Notes: generated by a model not told the origin, from the sequence alone. A stretch of DNA of 64,000 nucleotides from Tsukamurella paurometabola (GCF_900631615.1 NZ_LR131273.1:372001-436000), one strand, 5' to 3'. Positions 14,858 through 23,106 are shown, counted from the first letter of the stretch. Numbers and translations: made by a program.

Positions 14858-15667
14858 GTGGCTCCTCTTCCGCATCCCGAGATCGATGACGCCGTGCGCC
14901 GGTACCTCACCGCCGCCGACCGCCTGCTCCCCGGCGCGGTGACCGCCGCCGCGCTCGGCGGTTCCGTAGCGCTGGACGCCTATCGCCCGGGCGCGAGCGA
15001 CCTGGACATGGTCGCCGCACTCGACGACACCTGGCGGGGGCGGCCCGGCCTGACGAACAGGCTGCGGATGCTGCACCTGTCCCAGGTGCCGCGCATCGCG
15101 GGCCGGATCGCACGCGGGCTCGGGGTGAGCGCGACGGTCAACACGTCCTTCATCTGGGCGTCGGACCTGCGCCGCCCCGTCACGGAGATCACGCCGGTCG
15201 CCTCGCACGTCGGTGAGATCTTCGACCCGCGTGGCGCGTTCGATGTCAACCCCGCTGTGTGGGCGGAGCTCGCCGTCGGCGGAGCAACGGTCCGCGGCCC
15301 CGATGTCGCGTCGTGGGGTCTCGACCCCGAGCCCGACCGGCTGGCCGAGTGGGTCCGCGGCAATCTCCGCGACTACTGGCTCCCCCTCGCGTGCCGCGTG
15401 GAGCGCGGCGTCCGGCCGCTGCGCGCGGGCCGGGTCGCGTGGTGCCTCGCGGGCCCGGCACGAATGCACGTCACGACCACGACGGGCGTCGTCGTCAGCA
15501 AGGCCGACGGTGCGCGCCGGGCCCGCGCGCTCTTCCCGTCGCACGCCCCGATCCTCGGGGTCGCCCTCGCGCACCTGACGAGATCCGCCGCACCGGCGCA
15601 GCCACCGCGGGATCAGTGGCGGGCGCTGACCGTCGCGGCGATGCGGGAGATCATCGCCGCGGCGTGA
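14858..15667 (+). CDS. AadA/ANT-like nucleotidyltransferase
   Basis: 269 residues, the size of aminoglycoside adenylyltransferases of the AadA/ANT(9) group. The nucleotidyltransferase motif is ALGGSVALDAYRPGASDLDM (residues ~27-46): Gly-Ser followed by an Asp-x-Asp metal pair in SDLD. The C-terminal part has the helical DUF4111-like pattern, including GRVAWCLAGPARMHVTTTTG then VVVSKADGARRARALFP, which parallels the AadA C-terminal segment that ends in a Lys-Asp/Ala motif. An adenylyltransferase role on an aminoglycoside or similar compound is inferred, not shown. GTG start, TACTGT 5 nt upstream. Confidence 0.72.
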   Translation: MAPLPHPEIDDAVRRYLTAADRLLPGAVTAAALGGSVALDAYRPGASDLDMVAALDDTWRGRPGLTNRLRMLHLSQVPRIAGRIARGLGVSATVNTSFIWASDLRRPVTEITPVASHVGEIFDPRGAFDVNPAVWAELAVGGATVRGPDVASWGLDPEPDRLAEWVRGNLRDYWLPLACRVERGVRPLRAGRVAWCLAGPARMHVTTTTGVVVSKADGARRARALFPSHAPILGVALAHLTRSAAPAQPPRDQWRALTVAAMREIIAAA

Positions 15668-15670
15668 GGG

Positions 15671-16672
15671 TCACCAGCCGCGGCCGAGGTCCACGACCGC
15701 ACGCCCCGTGTACTCGCCGGCGCGGAGGGCCTCGACGACCGCACCGACACCGTCGATCCCGATGTCGTTGGCGACGAGGTCGAGGTGCCGCGGCCGCAGA
15801 TCCGTCTCGATCCGCTGCCAGAGGGCGCGGCGGGGCCCGATCGGCATGAGCACCGAGTCGATGCCGGCCAGGGTGACCCCGCGGAGGATGAACGGCATGA
15901 CCGTGGTCGCGAGCCCGGCGCCACCGGTGAGGCCGCTGGCGGCGACCACGCCGCCGTAGTTCAGGGTGCTGAGGACATCGGCCAGCGCCGCGCCGCCCAC
16001 GCAGTCGACGGCCGCGGCCCAGCGGCTCTTCCCGAGCGGTCGGGGCTTGGCGTCGGGATCGAGCGGAAGCCGGCCGATGACCTCGGCCGCGCCCAGTTCG
16101 CGCAGCCGATCCGCGGCGGCGGGCTTGCCCGACGAGGCGACGACCTCGTAACCGAGGCCGGCCAGAAGGTCGATGCTCGTGGAACCGACACCGCCGGTCG
16201 CCCCGGTGACGACCACGGGGCCGTCCCCGGGGGCGATGCCGGCATCGATGATCGCGGCGACACTCATGGCCGCGGTGAAGCCGGCGGTGCCGATGGCGGC
16301 GGCCTCGCGCGTGCTCAGCTCGGTGAGCTTGACGGCCCAGTCGGCGGGGACGACGACCTGTTCGGCGTAGCCCCCGTCGCGCGCGGTGCCGATCTCGTAG
16401 CCGTGCGCGATGACCCGGTCGCCTTCCGCGAACTCGCCGGAGGTGGATTCGAGGACGGTCCCGGCGACGTCGATGCCCGGGACGATCGGGTACTCGCGTA
16501 CCACGCCGCCACCGGGCGTGAGGGCGAGCGCGTCCTTGAAGTTCACGCCGGAGAATTCGACGGCGATCCGCACCTGACCGGGCTCGAGCGCCGCCTGCTC
16601 GCGGGTCTCCACACGGGAGGTCACGGCGTCGTCGGCGCGATCGGCGATCAGTGCCCGGTACTGGGTCATCAT
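15671..16672 (-). CDS. acuI: AcuI/YhdH-type quinone oxidoreductase (acrylyl-CoA reductase family)
   Basis: 333 residues of the zinc-independent MDR family. Conserved parts: EFSGVNFKDALALTPGGGVV, the family-typical YPIVPGIDVAGTVLES, the GTAGFTAAMSVAAI helix, the NADPH motif VVVTGATGGVGSTSIDLLAG, and the VDCVGGAALADVLSTLNYGG loop. AcuI homologues reduce acrylyl-CoA to propionyl-CoA; others in the family reduce small enones, so the exact substrate is open. It lies 34 nt downstream of a TetR gene in the same direction and is probably in its operon. Confidence 0.88.
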   Translation of the reverse strand: MMTQYRALIADRADDAVTSRVETREQAALEPGQVRIAVEFSGVNFKDALALTPGGGVVREYPIVPGIDVAGTVLESTSGEFAEGDRVIAHGYEIGTARDGGYAEQVVVPADWAVKLTELSTREAAAIGTAGFTAAMSVAAIIDAGIAPGDGPVVVTGATGGVGSTSIDLLAGLGYEVVASSGKPAAADRLRELGAAEVIGRLPLDPDAKPRPLGKSRWAAAVDCVGGAALADVLSTLNYGGVVAASGLTGGAGLATTVMPFILRGVTLAGIDSVLMPIGPRRALWQRIETDLRPRHLDLVANDIGIDGVGAVVEALRAGEYTGRAVVDLGRGW

Positions 16673-16706
16673 GTGTCTCCTGGGTGTCGGCAGCTTTCCC
16701 GCGATG

Positions 16707-17345
16707 CTACGTCCGCCCCGGATCGGCCTGCCCCGCCCGGTCCAGGTGCCGCTCGATCACCGCGCGGAGCAGCTCCGGCGGATACAGGTCCGGACACAGC
16801 ACCGCATCCACGGCGAGCCCGTCCACGAGCGCCGCGAGCCGCTCGGCATCGAGCACGACGGCGCGGTCGCCAGGATCGACGCCGCCTGCGGCCGTGGACC
16901 GTTCGACGATCGCCCGGGTGAGCGCCCGGACCGCGCCGTGCAGGTCGTCGACGATTCTGCGGAGTTCCGGGCGGTGGATGGCCGACGTGCTCAGCGCGAG
17001 CCACGCGGTCACCTCACGACGCCGGTTCTCGTCGAGCGGAAGCAGCTCGCTGAGCAGGTCGACGGTGGCGCGGCGGCGGGCGTCGGCGCCGGTCACGTCA
17101 CCGTCGAGGACGGGCTGCGCTATCGACCGGACACGATCGCCGATGCGATCGGCGAGCCACCGCATCGCATACTCCACCATCGCGGCCTGGCCGTCGAAGT
17201 AGTGACGCACCGAGCCGATGGCGAGCCCCGCTTCTGCGGCGACGTTCGCGAGCGTCGCATGATCGGCGCCGCCCCGAGCGACGACCGTGACGGCGGCGTC
17301 GGCGATCGCGCTGCGTCGCTGGTCGGGATCGACGATCTTGGGCAC
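16707..17345 (-). CDS. TetR-family regulator (operon with acuI-like gene)
   Basis: 212 residues. The N-terminal DNA-binding domain is QRRSAIADAAVTVVARGGAD with ATLANVAAEAGLAIGSVRHY; the rest is the helical ligand-binding and dimer domain. GTG start: TATAAA lies 5 nt upstream, itself part of the long palindrome at 17355-17394. That position argues for autorepression together with control of acuI downstream and of the divergent membrane protein. Confidence 0.9.
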   Translation of the reverse strand: MPKIVDPDQRRSAIADAAVTVVARGGADHATLANVAAEAGLAIGSVRHYFDGQAAMVEYAMRWLADRIGDRVRSIAQPVLDGDVTGADARRRATVDLLSELLPLDENRRREVTAWLALSTSAIHRPELRRIVDDLHGAVRALTRAIVERSTAAGGVDPGDRAVVLDAERLAALVDGLAVDAVLCPDLYPPELLRAVIERHLDRAGQADPGRT

Positions 17346-17354
17346 ATCTTTTTA

Positions 17355-17394
17355 TAGCACGACTCTGCTACATTGATTTGGCAGAGGAATGCTA
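17355..17394. promoter_or_regulatory. 40-bp TetR operator between divergent genes
   Basis: A two-block inverted repeat: TAGCA-N3-CTCTGC, 12 nt, GCAGAG-N3-TGCTA. Both blocks pair perfectly, 11 bp per arm. The left arm overlaps the TATAAA hexamer of the tetR promoter on the - strand. TACATT (17369-17374) inside the centre is a possible -10 for the + strand gene. The symmetry and place make it the probable operator of the adjacent TetR protein. Confidence 0.7.
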
Positions 17395-17416
17395 AATAAG
17401 ACGGAAGGTGGACCTC

Positions 17417-17962
17417 ATGGCCGACGCCGTGATCGTGGCCGCGATCTTCCTGGTGCTCGTGCTCACGACGCAGCTGGGCACCCGACGTCACACGCTCGTC
17501 CTCGCCGTCATGCCCTTCATCACCAGCGCGGTGATCGGTTACGCCGTCCTCGGCACGGGGTCGCACCGGTACGCGGCGGGGGACGGCGCGCTCATCGCCG
17601 CCGGCATCGTCGTGGGCGCGGTGTGCGGTCTGGCACTGAACGCCGTGATGGACGTTCGACGGGACCCGGCCCGCGGCGGACACCTCGTGACCCGGGCCGG
17701 GCTCCCCTACCTCGCCATCTGGGTGGGCGTCCTGCTCAGCCGCTGCGCCTTCATCGCCGCAGTGGAGCACTCGGAGGACTTCGCGATCCGGTTCGGCGCA
17801 TTCCTGGATCGCATCCACGGCAGCCCCGACGGGGTGGCCGCGTTCTTCCTCGTCGCGGCACTCGCGATGAGCCTCACCCGCGAGGTCACGATCCTCGTGC
17901 GGAGCCGCCGGATTCCGCGGACACCGCCCGCGCGAGCCGTCCCCGAGCAGGCCAGGCGATAG
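17417..17962 (+). CDS. Membrane protein of unknown function, TetR-controlled
   Basis: 181 residues with about five membrane helices (VIVAAIFLVLVLTTQL, LVLAVMPFITSAVIGYAVLG, ALIAAGIVVGAVCGLALNAV, LPYLAIWVGVLLSRCAFIAA, VAAFFLVAALAMSL). It is reminiscent of the DUF1453/CcdC-like group of small actinobacterial membrane proteins, but I cannot assign it firmly. The ATG follows the purine-rich GGAAGGTGGA; a GTG three codons earlier is inside this ribosome site and less likely. Confidence 0.8.
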   Translation: MADAVIVAAIFLVLVLTTQLGTRRHTLVLAVMPFITSAVIGYAVLGTGSHRYAAGDGALIAAGIVVGAVCGLALNAVMDVRRDPARGGHLVTRAGLPYLAIWVGVLLSRCAFIAAVEHSEDFAIRFGAFLDRIHGSPDGVAAFFLVAALAMSLTREVTILVRSRRIPRTPPARAVPEQARR

Positions 17963-17963
17963 G

Positions 17964-18410
17964 TCACCTCCGCGGCGCGCGCAGGCTCTCGACGACCGCC
18001 CCGATGCGCCGCTCCCGGGTCTCCGCGCGTTTCGCCTCGGTCACGCCCCGCGCCGCCTCCTTGCGGCGGGTGTAGCTGAGCGCGTCGAACGCCTCCCTGA
18101 CACCGGCCTCGTGCAGCGCGGCCGCGAGGTCGTCCGGGATGTCGACGGTGCGCTCATCCTCGTCGAGTTCGACGAGGGCGTCGACCGTGTCGCCGATCTC
18201 GACCTGCAAGTCCTTCCGCGCGGCCTTGGACAGGCCGATCAGATTGCATCCGCCCATGCCCGCGAGCCGCAACCGCGCGGTGCGGTCGCCGATGGTGACC
18301 CGTACCGCTGCACGTTTGCCGCCACCGAGTTGCTCCACCTGCGCGTCGCTCAATTCGATCGCCGTGGCCGGACCGACGGGTTCCAGGGTGGTTCGTACGC
18401 GCAGTGCCAT
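17964..18410 (-). CDS. YdeI/OmpD-associated-type protein (DUF1905 plus OmdA)
   Basis: 148 residues in two parts: an N-terminal DUF1905 beta barrel (VRTTLEPVGPATAIELSDAQ, AAVRVTIGDRTARLRLAGMG, DLQVEIGDTVDALVEL) and a C-terminal OmdA helical segment (DIPDDLAAALHEAGVREAFD, LSYTRRKEAARGVTEAKR) with the typical S/T-YTRRKE motif. Function is unknown; some members are linked to stress. It converges on the membrane-protein gene with a gap of one base. Confidence 0.85.
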   Translation of the reverse strand: MALRVRTTLEPVGPATAIELSDAQVEQLGGGKRAAVRVTIGDRTARLRLAGMGGCNLIGLSKAARKDLQVEIGDTVDALVELDEDERTVDIPDDLAAALHEAGVREAFDALSYTRRKEAARGVTEAKRAETRERRIGAVVESLRAPRR

Positions 18411-18474
18411 GCGTCCATGGTGCCCGCTGCGGCGCGGGGCGGGATACGAACACCGGACCGTGCCCGATGTCGGC

Positions 18475-18810
18475 CTACGCGGGGGCACCGCCGATGCCGA
18501 CCTCGTTGCCGTCGGGGTCGACGAAGATCGCCTTGCGCACGCCGTTCTCGTACATCTCCTCCGATTGCGGGCGCACTCCCCGTTCCGCCGCCGCGGCGAG
18601 GAAGTCCTCGTAACCGTCGAGGAACAGCGTGACCGCCGCGTGTCCCGCGTGCTCCGGGAGCAGCTCCGCGTAGACGTGCACGTGCTCCCCCAGCGTCCAC
18701 ACGTGCTCGACCTCGTTGGGCGCGAACGACTCCACGTCGCCGAAGAGTCGGTCGCCCCACGCGATCGCCCGGGGCAGGTCGGTGACGGCGAGGCGTGCGA
18801 AGAGGTCCAT
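18475..18810 (-). CDS. VOC-family glyoxalase/bleomycin-resistance-like protein
   Basis: 111 residues, one VOC module. Start LFARLAVTDLPRAIAWGDRL is the first beta-alpha unit; HVWTLGEHVHVYAELLPEHA and AIFVDPDGNEVGIGG close the fold, the latter being the typical DPDGN signature. The gene begins 12 nt after the stop of the MFS exporter gene, so both are probably one operon, perhaps handling the same toxic compound. Confidence 0.88.
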   Translation of the reverse strand: MDLFARLAVTDLPRAIAWGDRLFGDVESFAPNEVEHVWTLGEHVHVYAELLPEHAGHAAVTLFLDGYEDFLAAAAERGVRPQSEEMYENGVRKAIFVDPDGNEVGIGGAPA

Positions 18811-18822
18811 GACGCGCCCCGA

Positions 18823-20313
18823 TCAGTGGTGTGCGGCCGGGGCGGCACCGGCGACCTTCGACGGCAGGAACAGTGCGCAGAGAACGACCACGAGGCCCAT
18901 CAGCGCGGCAGCGGCGAAGGCCCACTGCAGGCCGCCGACGAAGGCCTCGGGCTGGGACGCGCCCGCCTCGGCGAGGTGCGACGAGCGGTTCGACATGACG
19001 ACGACGAGGGCCGCGGTGCCGATCGCGCCGGCCACCTGCTGGAGCGTGCCCAGCAGCGACGAGCCGTGCGAGTACAGGTGTTCCGGGAGGTCGCCGAGGC
19101 CCACGGTGAAGACCGGAGTGAAGACGGCGGCCAGCGACACCATGAGCCCGATGTGCACGGCGACGATGACCGGATACGGGGTGGTCGCGCCGATCCGGCT
19201 CAGGGCCGCCAGGGCGACGACGATGCCGATGGCGCCGGGGATGACGAGCGGGCGAGCGCCGACGCGGTCGTAGAGCTTGCCGACCTGCGGGCCCAGCAGG
19301 CCCATCGCCAGGCCACCCGGCATGACGAGCAGGCCGGTCTGCAGTTCGGACAGGCCCCGCAGGTCCTGCAGGTACAGGGGCAGCAGGATCATCGAGCCGA
19401 GGAACGCCATGAACCCGGCGGTCATCAGCAGCAGGGAGACCGTGAACGTGCGGTGCCGCAGGGCCCGCAGGTCCAGCAGCGGCATCTCGCGCTGTTGCAG
19501 GCGCACCTGGTAGGCGGCGAAAGCGGCGATCAGGAGAACACCGGCGACGACGATGAGGACGGGACCGGTGAGGTCGCCCGTGCCGATCTCGCTGAGCCCG
19601 TACACCAGGCTGCCGAAGCCGCCGGCCGCCAGCGCCACACTGAGCCAACTGATCGGGGTGCTCTCCGTCTCCCCGACGTTCTGCAGCTGCCGCATCCCGG
19701 CGACGCCGACCGCCACCGCGATCGGGAGCACGAAGACGAAGATCAGGCGCCACGAGCCGAGGTGCAGGATCATGCCGGACACTGCCGGGCCGAGCGCCGG
19801 GGCGCACGACATCGCCAGGGTCACCTGCCCCATCACGCGGCCGCGGTCGTTCTCGGGCACGACGGTCATCAGTGTGGTCATGAGCAGCGGCATCATCACG
19901 GCGGTGCCGCCCGCCTGGACCACGCGCGCTGCGAGCAGCACCTCGAACGTCGGCGCGATCGCGGCGAGGGCGGTGCCGGCGCTGAACGTCGCCATGGCGA
20001 CCGCGTACGCGGTGCGGGTGCTGACCCGCTGCAGGAACCAGCCCGTCACCGGGATCACCGCGGCCATCGTCAGCATGAACACGGTGGACAGCCACTGGGC
20101 CGCGCGGGCGTCGACGTGGAAATCGGTCATGAGCCGCGGGATCGCGTTGATCATGATCGTCTCGTTGAGGATCACGACGAACGTGGCCGCCACCAGCAGT
20201 TTGATCACCAGCGGCGTGCGCCCGGCCTGCACGATCCGCTCGGTCGACGGCACCTCGGCGGGCTTCGTCAGGTCGGTCGGGGGTTGGTCCATCTGTTCAG
20301 TGTGCGTGGTCAT
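18823..20313 (-). CDS. DHA2-family (EmrB/QacA) MFS multidrug transporter
   Basis: 496 residues with about 14 membrane helices, the DHA2 size. Motif C-like and antiporter signatures are recognisable: the first helix VIKLLVAATFVVILNETIMI, the loop RVVQAGGTAVMMPLLM, ENDRGRVMGQVTLAMSCAPA followed by LGPAVSGMILHLGSWRLIF (the drug/H+ antiporter GPxxGG-type element). It should export drugs or toxic metabolites in exchange for protons. GAGGAA precedes the ATG. A VOC protein gene follows in the same operon. Confidence 0.92.
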   Translation of the reverse strand: MTTHTEQMDQPPTDLTKPAEVPSTERIVQAGRTPLVIKLLVAATFVVILNETIMINAIPRLMTDFHVDARAAQWLSTVFMLTMAAVIPVTGWFLQRVSTRTAYAVAMATFSAGTALAAIAPTFEVLLAARVVQAGGTAVMMPLLMTTLMTVVPENDRGRVMGQVTLAMSCAPALGPAVSGMILHLGSWRLIFVFVLPIAVAVGVAGMRQLQNVGETESTPISWLSVALAAGGFGSLVYGLSEIGTGDLTGPVLIVVAGVLLIAAFAAYQVRLQQREMPLLDLRALRHRTFTVSLLLMTAGFMAFLGSMILLPLYLQDLRGLSELQTGLLVMPGGLAMGLLGPQVGKLYDRVGARPLVIPGAIGIVVALAALSRIGATTPYPVIVAVHIGLMVSLAAVFTPVFTVGLGDLPEHLYSHGSSLLGTLQQVAGAIGTAALVVVMSNRSSHLAEAGASQPEAFVGGLQWAFAAAALMGLVVVLCALFLPSKVAGAAPAAHH

Positions 20314-20434
20314 GGTGGATTCCTCGAAGTAGTTTTCCCGGCGACCTGTCGATCGCCCTCATCAATACGACGAACCACTGACAGGTTTTTCGACATCGGC
20401 CGCCGGTCTGATCTGTGAATTCCGCGTTCTACGC

Positions 20435-20464
20435 GCACACGAGGCCGGATTCGGCCTCGTGTGC
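20435..20464. other. Perfect 13-bp stem-loop between divergent genes
   Basis: Arms 20435-20447 and 20452-20464 (GCACACGAGGCCG and its exact complement) flank a 4-nt loop. Both flanking genes (MFS exporter on -, DUF385 on +) point away from it, so it does not terminate either. The + strand continues with CCGATTTCC, not a clean U tract. It may be the 3' end of an unannotated small RNA or a transcription block between the two promoters. Confidence 0.6.
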
Positions 20465-20533
20465 CCGATTTCCGCGGTTTTCACGAGCGCCGACGACCTG
20501 GTCGGCGCGGTCGGGCGGGTCTACTGTCGAGAC

Positions 20534-20998
20534 ATGAGCAGAACCGCGGGGACCGCCAGCACCATGCCGCTGCAGGGCGTCGTGAACGCCGTGATGCGGA
20601 CGCTGCTCAGAGCGCCCGGTGTCTCGCGATTCCTCGGCGAGCGCCTGCTCACGCTGTACGTCGTGGGGCGGAAGTCGGGCAAGGTCTTCGAGGTACCCGT
20701 CGCCTACACGAAACACGAGGGGAACCTGCTCGTCGGTTCTCCGTTCGCCTGGGGGAAGAACCTGCGCACGGGCGAGCCCATCGACATTCAGCTCGCAGGC
20801 CGCCGCCGGACCGCCGATGTCCGAGTGGTCTCCGACGAGGCCGGAGTGGTGGACCTGTACGGCGTGATCGCAGCGGACAACGCGAACTTCGCCTCGTTCA
20901 ACCACATCGGCTTCACCGCCGACGGCTCCCCCGATCCGGAGGATCTACGCCGTGCGTTCGAGGGCGGCGCGAGGGTCTTCGTCCTCACGCCGCGCTGA
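20534..20998 (+). CDS. DUF385/nitroreductase-family deazaflavin-dependent protein
   Basis: 154 residues of the split-barrel F420-binding family (FDOR-B/DUF385). The core is LTLYVVGRKSGKVFEVPVAY with LLVGSPFAWGKNLRTGEPID and the DNANFASFNHIGFTADGS segment, which in this family contacts the deazaflavin phosphate tail. Members reduce quinones or other lipophilic acceptors with F420H2, though not all bind F420. The ATG is set by TACTGT 6 nt upstream (leaderless). Confidence 0.88.
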   Translation: MSRTAGTASTMPLQGVVNAVMRTLLRAPGVSRFLGERLLTLYVVGRKSGKVFEVPVAYTKHEGNLLVGSPFAWGKNLRTGEPIDIQLAGRRRTADVRVVSDEAGVVDLYGVIAADNANFASFNHIGFTADGSPDPEDLRRAFEGGARVFVLTPR

Positions 20999-21012
20999 CG
21001 CCCGCCTGCCGG

Positions 21013-21621
21013 TCAGCGCGGAGCGCGCCACATCGGCCACAACGGCGGTGCGTCGGGGGCGACGATGATCGGCGAACCGAGGTCGACGAAGCCGTTCCGC
21101 GCGTACAGGCGCCGATTGTCCTGCGACGACGCCTCCAGGTAACACATCAGCCCTCGGGCGCCGGCGCGACGCAGCCCCTCTGCGAGCATCAGGGCACCGA
21201 CCCCGCGCCCCCGGCTCCGCGGGAGGACCGCCATCGATGCGAGGTGGACATGAGGCTCGGTGGGCCGCACGGCGTTCGTCGCCGCATGCACGGCGCGCAT
21301 GCGACGCACGAGTGGATCGTCGCCGGCGAGGTCCGGCTCCGGCGCGGTGTGCGATTCCAGCCAGATCGAGACCCCCACAGGGCCCACGCCCGGGACCACT
21401 GCCGCGATCGCGCCGCCCGACGGCACCGCCTCGGAGAGCGCCGCTGTGAACATGTGCGCGAGAACGCCCTCCCGCGCCGCGGCATCGGGGTGCATCCAGC
21501 GGGTGAAGGCGTCGTCCTCGAACGCCTTCGCACAGATCCTCGCCAGAGCCGGTAGCTCCGCGCCGAGCGCCGAGCGGATGTGAACCCCGGGGGCGGTGTC
21601 GCCGTGCACGTCGGTGCTCAT
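21013..21621 (-). CDS. GNAT N-acetyltransferase
   Basis: 202 residues. Acetyl-CoA loop LPRSRGRGVGALMLAEGLRR near residues 130-150, preceded by the strand HVHLASMAVLP and followed by CYLEASSQDNRRLYARNGF, the standard GNAT end. The middle resembles the actinobacterial puromycin-acetyltransferase-like group, but the substrate is unknown. The start (MSTDVHGD) is chosen because its ATG overlaps the stop of the upstream NAD(P)-binding gene in ATGA, so both are translated from one mRNA. Confidence 0.88.
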   Translation of the reverse strand: MSTDVHGDTAPGVHIRSALGAELPALARICAKAFEDDAFTRWMHPDAAAREGVLAHMFTAALSEAVPSGGAIAAVVPGVGPVGVSIWLESHTAPEPDLAGDDPLVRRMRAVHAATNAVRPTEPHVHLASMAVLPRSRGRGVGALMLAEGLRRAGARGLMCYLEASSQDNRRLYARNGFVDLGSPIIVAPDAPPLWPMWRAPR

Positions 21622-22316
21622 CGCCGGGCCGCCAGTGCGCTGGGCGTGGCGCACCCCACGATCGCGGGCGCCTTCCGGATCAGGGAATCGTCGGTCAGGG
21701 CCTCGATCATGTACAGCGCGTAGTCGATGCGTCGCGTCCGATCGCTCGCGAGGACGGGATCGCCCACGTGGTCGCCCGCGATCGGGAGCCCCTCACTGGG
21801 GCCCTCCTCGAGCGAACTCGCTCGCACGAGCGTCCAGGCCGCGCCGCTCGCATAGATCCGTCGTGCCGCCTCGACCTGATCGTCGATGTCCATGACCCGC
21901 AGCATCCTCATCACCCGCGTCACCGCGGACTGCACCAGCACGGTTCGGCGCGGATACCGGTCCGCGTCGTCGTACGGCACGTGCCACCCGCACGAGAAGA
22001 TCAGCCTCGCTCCGGGTTCCGCGCCGTCGAGGACGGCCTGCGCGGTCCCCGAGGAGTACCCGCGGACTCCCCATGGCACGAGCACGGTGAGCACCCCGTC
22101 GCACCCCGCGACCGCGCGCCGGATCACCTCGGCGTCGTCGGTGTCGCCGGGCACCACCGTGATCCGGTCGGCGCGATCGGCGAGCTTGCCGACGCTGCGC
22201 TCCCGGCACACCCCCACCACCTCGTACCCGCGTCGCAGCGCCTCGTCGACCAGGTACCGACCGAGCTTCCCGGACGCGCCCACGATGCAGACCCGTCGAC
22301 TTCCGCACTCCGTCAT
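21618..22316 (-). CDS. NmrA-like/atypical SDR NAD(P)-binding protein
   Basis: 232 residues. The Rossmann motif VCIVGASGKLGRYLVDEALR opens the protein, followed by VVGVCRERSVGKLADRADR and the VPGDTDDAEVIRRAVAGCDG segment typical of atypical short-chain dehydrogenases of the NmrA/HSCARG type. No Tyr-x-x-x-Lys catalytic pair is evident, which fits a sensor or isomerase role rather than a classical dehydrogenase. It is divergent from a TetR gene across a double operator and is followed by a GNAT gene in the same operon. Confidence 0.82.
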   Translation of the reverse strand: MTECGSRRVCIVGASGKLGRYLVDEALRRGYEVVGVCRERSVGKLADRADRITVVPGDTDDAEVIRRAVAGCDGVLTVLVPWGVRGYSSGTAQAVLDGAEPGARLIFSCGWHVPYDDADRYPRRTVLVQSAVTRVMRMLRVMDIDDQVEAARRIYASGAAWTLVRASSLEEGPSEGLPIAGDHVGDPVLASDRTRRIDYALYMIEALTDDSLIRKAPAIVGCATPSALAARR

Positions 22317-22340
22317 GTCGTCTCCCCGTCACCGTTCTGA

Positions 22341-22376
22341 CTTACAATGTAAGTAGTGTAGACTTACGCCGTAAGT
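22341..22376. promoter_or_regulatory. Double TetR operator, CTTAC-N3-GTAAG twice
   Basis: CTTACaatGTAAG (22341-22353) and ACTTACgccGTAAGT (22362-22376) are two near-identical palindromes whose centres are 22 bp apart, about two helical turns, so two dimers could bind the same DNA face. They lie between the SDR-GNAT operon and the tetR gene and are the probable operator for both. Confidence 0.7.
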
Positions 22377-22402
22377 TTCCGCAAGGCCCAAGAGGACTTC
22401 TC

Positions 22403-23056
22403 ATGAACGAGACCCGCCAGCCGCTCTCCAGGGGGCGCGTCGTCGCCGCCGCGGTGGGGCTCGCCGACGGGTCCGGTCTCAGCGCCGCGACGATGCGCGC
22501 GGTGGCGGGCACTCTCGACGTGGAGGCGATGTCGCTCTACAACCACGTGAGGAACCGGGAGGACCTCCTGGACGGGATGGTCGACGCGGTGTTCGCAGAG
22601 ATACCGGTCCCGGCCGACCCCGCCGCCTGGCGCGATGCACTGCGCGAGGTCGCGCACCAGACCCGGGCCGCCCTGCAACGACACCCCTGGGCGATCGGGA
22701 TGCTCGACTCCCGCGTCACGCCGGGGCCCGCGACGTTGCGCCGTCACGACGCGGTCCTCGGACTCCTCCTCGAGGCCGGGTTCTCCGCCTCGGAGGCCGT
22801 GCGGGCCGTGGCGGTCCTCGACAGCTACGTCTACGGCAGCGCACTCACCGAGAAGAGCCTCCCGGTGAGCGGCGACCGCACCGTCGCCGAGGCGGCCGCC
22901 GATCTGGTGTCCACGGTGTCCGAGTCCGACTATCCGCATCTCGTCGAGGTCGCGCGGGCGCGGGCGCGCGATCGCTCCGAGGACTCGTACGACGCCGAGT
23001 TCGGGTTCGGACTCGATCTCATCCTCGACGGGCTGCACCCCGGGTCGCCGTCCTGA
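22403..23056 (+). CDS. TetR-family regulator with tetracycline-repressor-type C-terminal domain
   Basis: 217 residues. Helix-turn-helix: GRVVAAAVGLADGSGLSAAT with MRAVAGTLDVEAMSLYNHVR; the MSLYNHVRNREDLLDGM element is typical for the TetR subgroup with a TetR_C domain. The C-terminal domain carries AWRDALREVAHQTRAALQRH and the later YVYGSALTEKSLPV loop. Likely represses the divergent SDR-GNAT operon and itself through the two palindromes upstream; inducer unknown. Confidence 0.9.
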   Translation: MNETRQPLSRGRVVAAAVGLADGSGLSAATMRAVAGTLDVEAMSLYNHVRNREDLLDGMVDAVFAEIPVPADPAAWRDALREVAHQTRAALQRHPWAIGMLDSRVTPGPATLRRHDAVLGLLLEAGFSASEAVRAVAVLDSYVYGSALTEKSLPVSGDRTVAEAAADLVSTVSESDYPHLVEVARARARDRSEDSYDAEFGFGLDLILDGLHPGSPS

Positions 23057-23106
23057 CGGAGCCGGCCCCGCCGGTGCGGGGCCCGTCTACCAGTAGCCTG
23101 GGTCCG

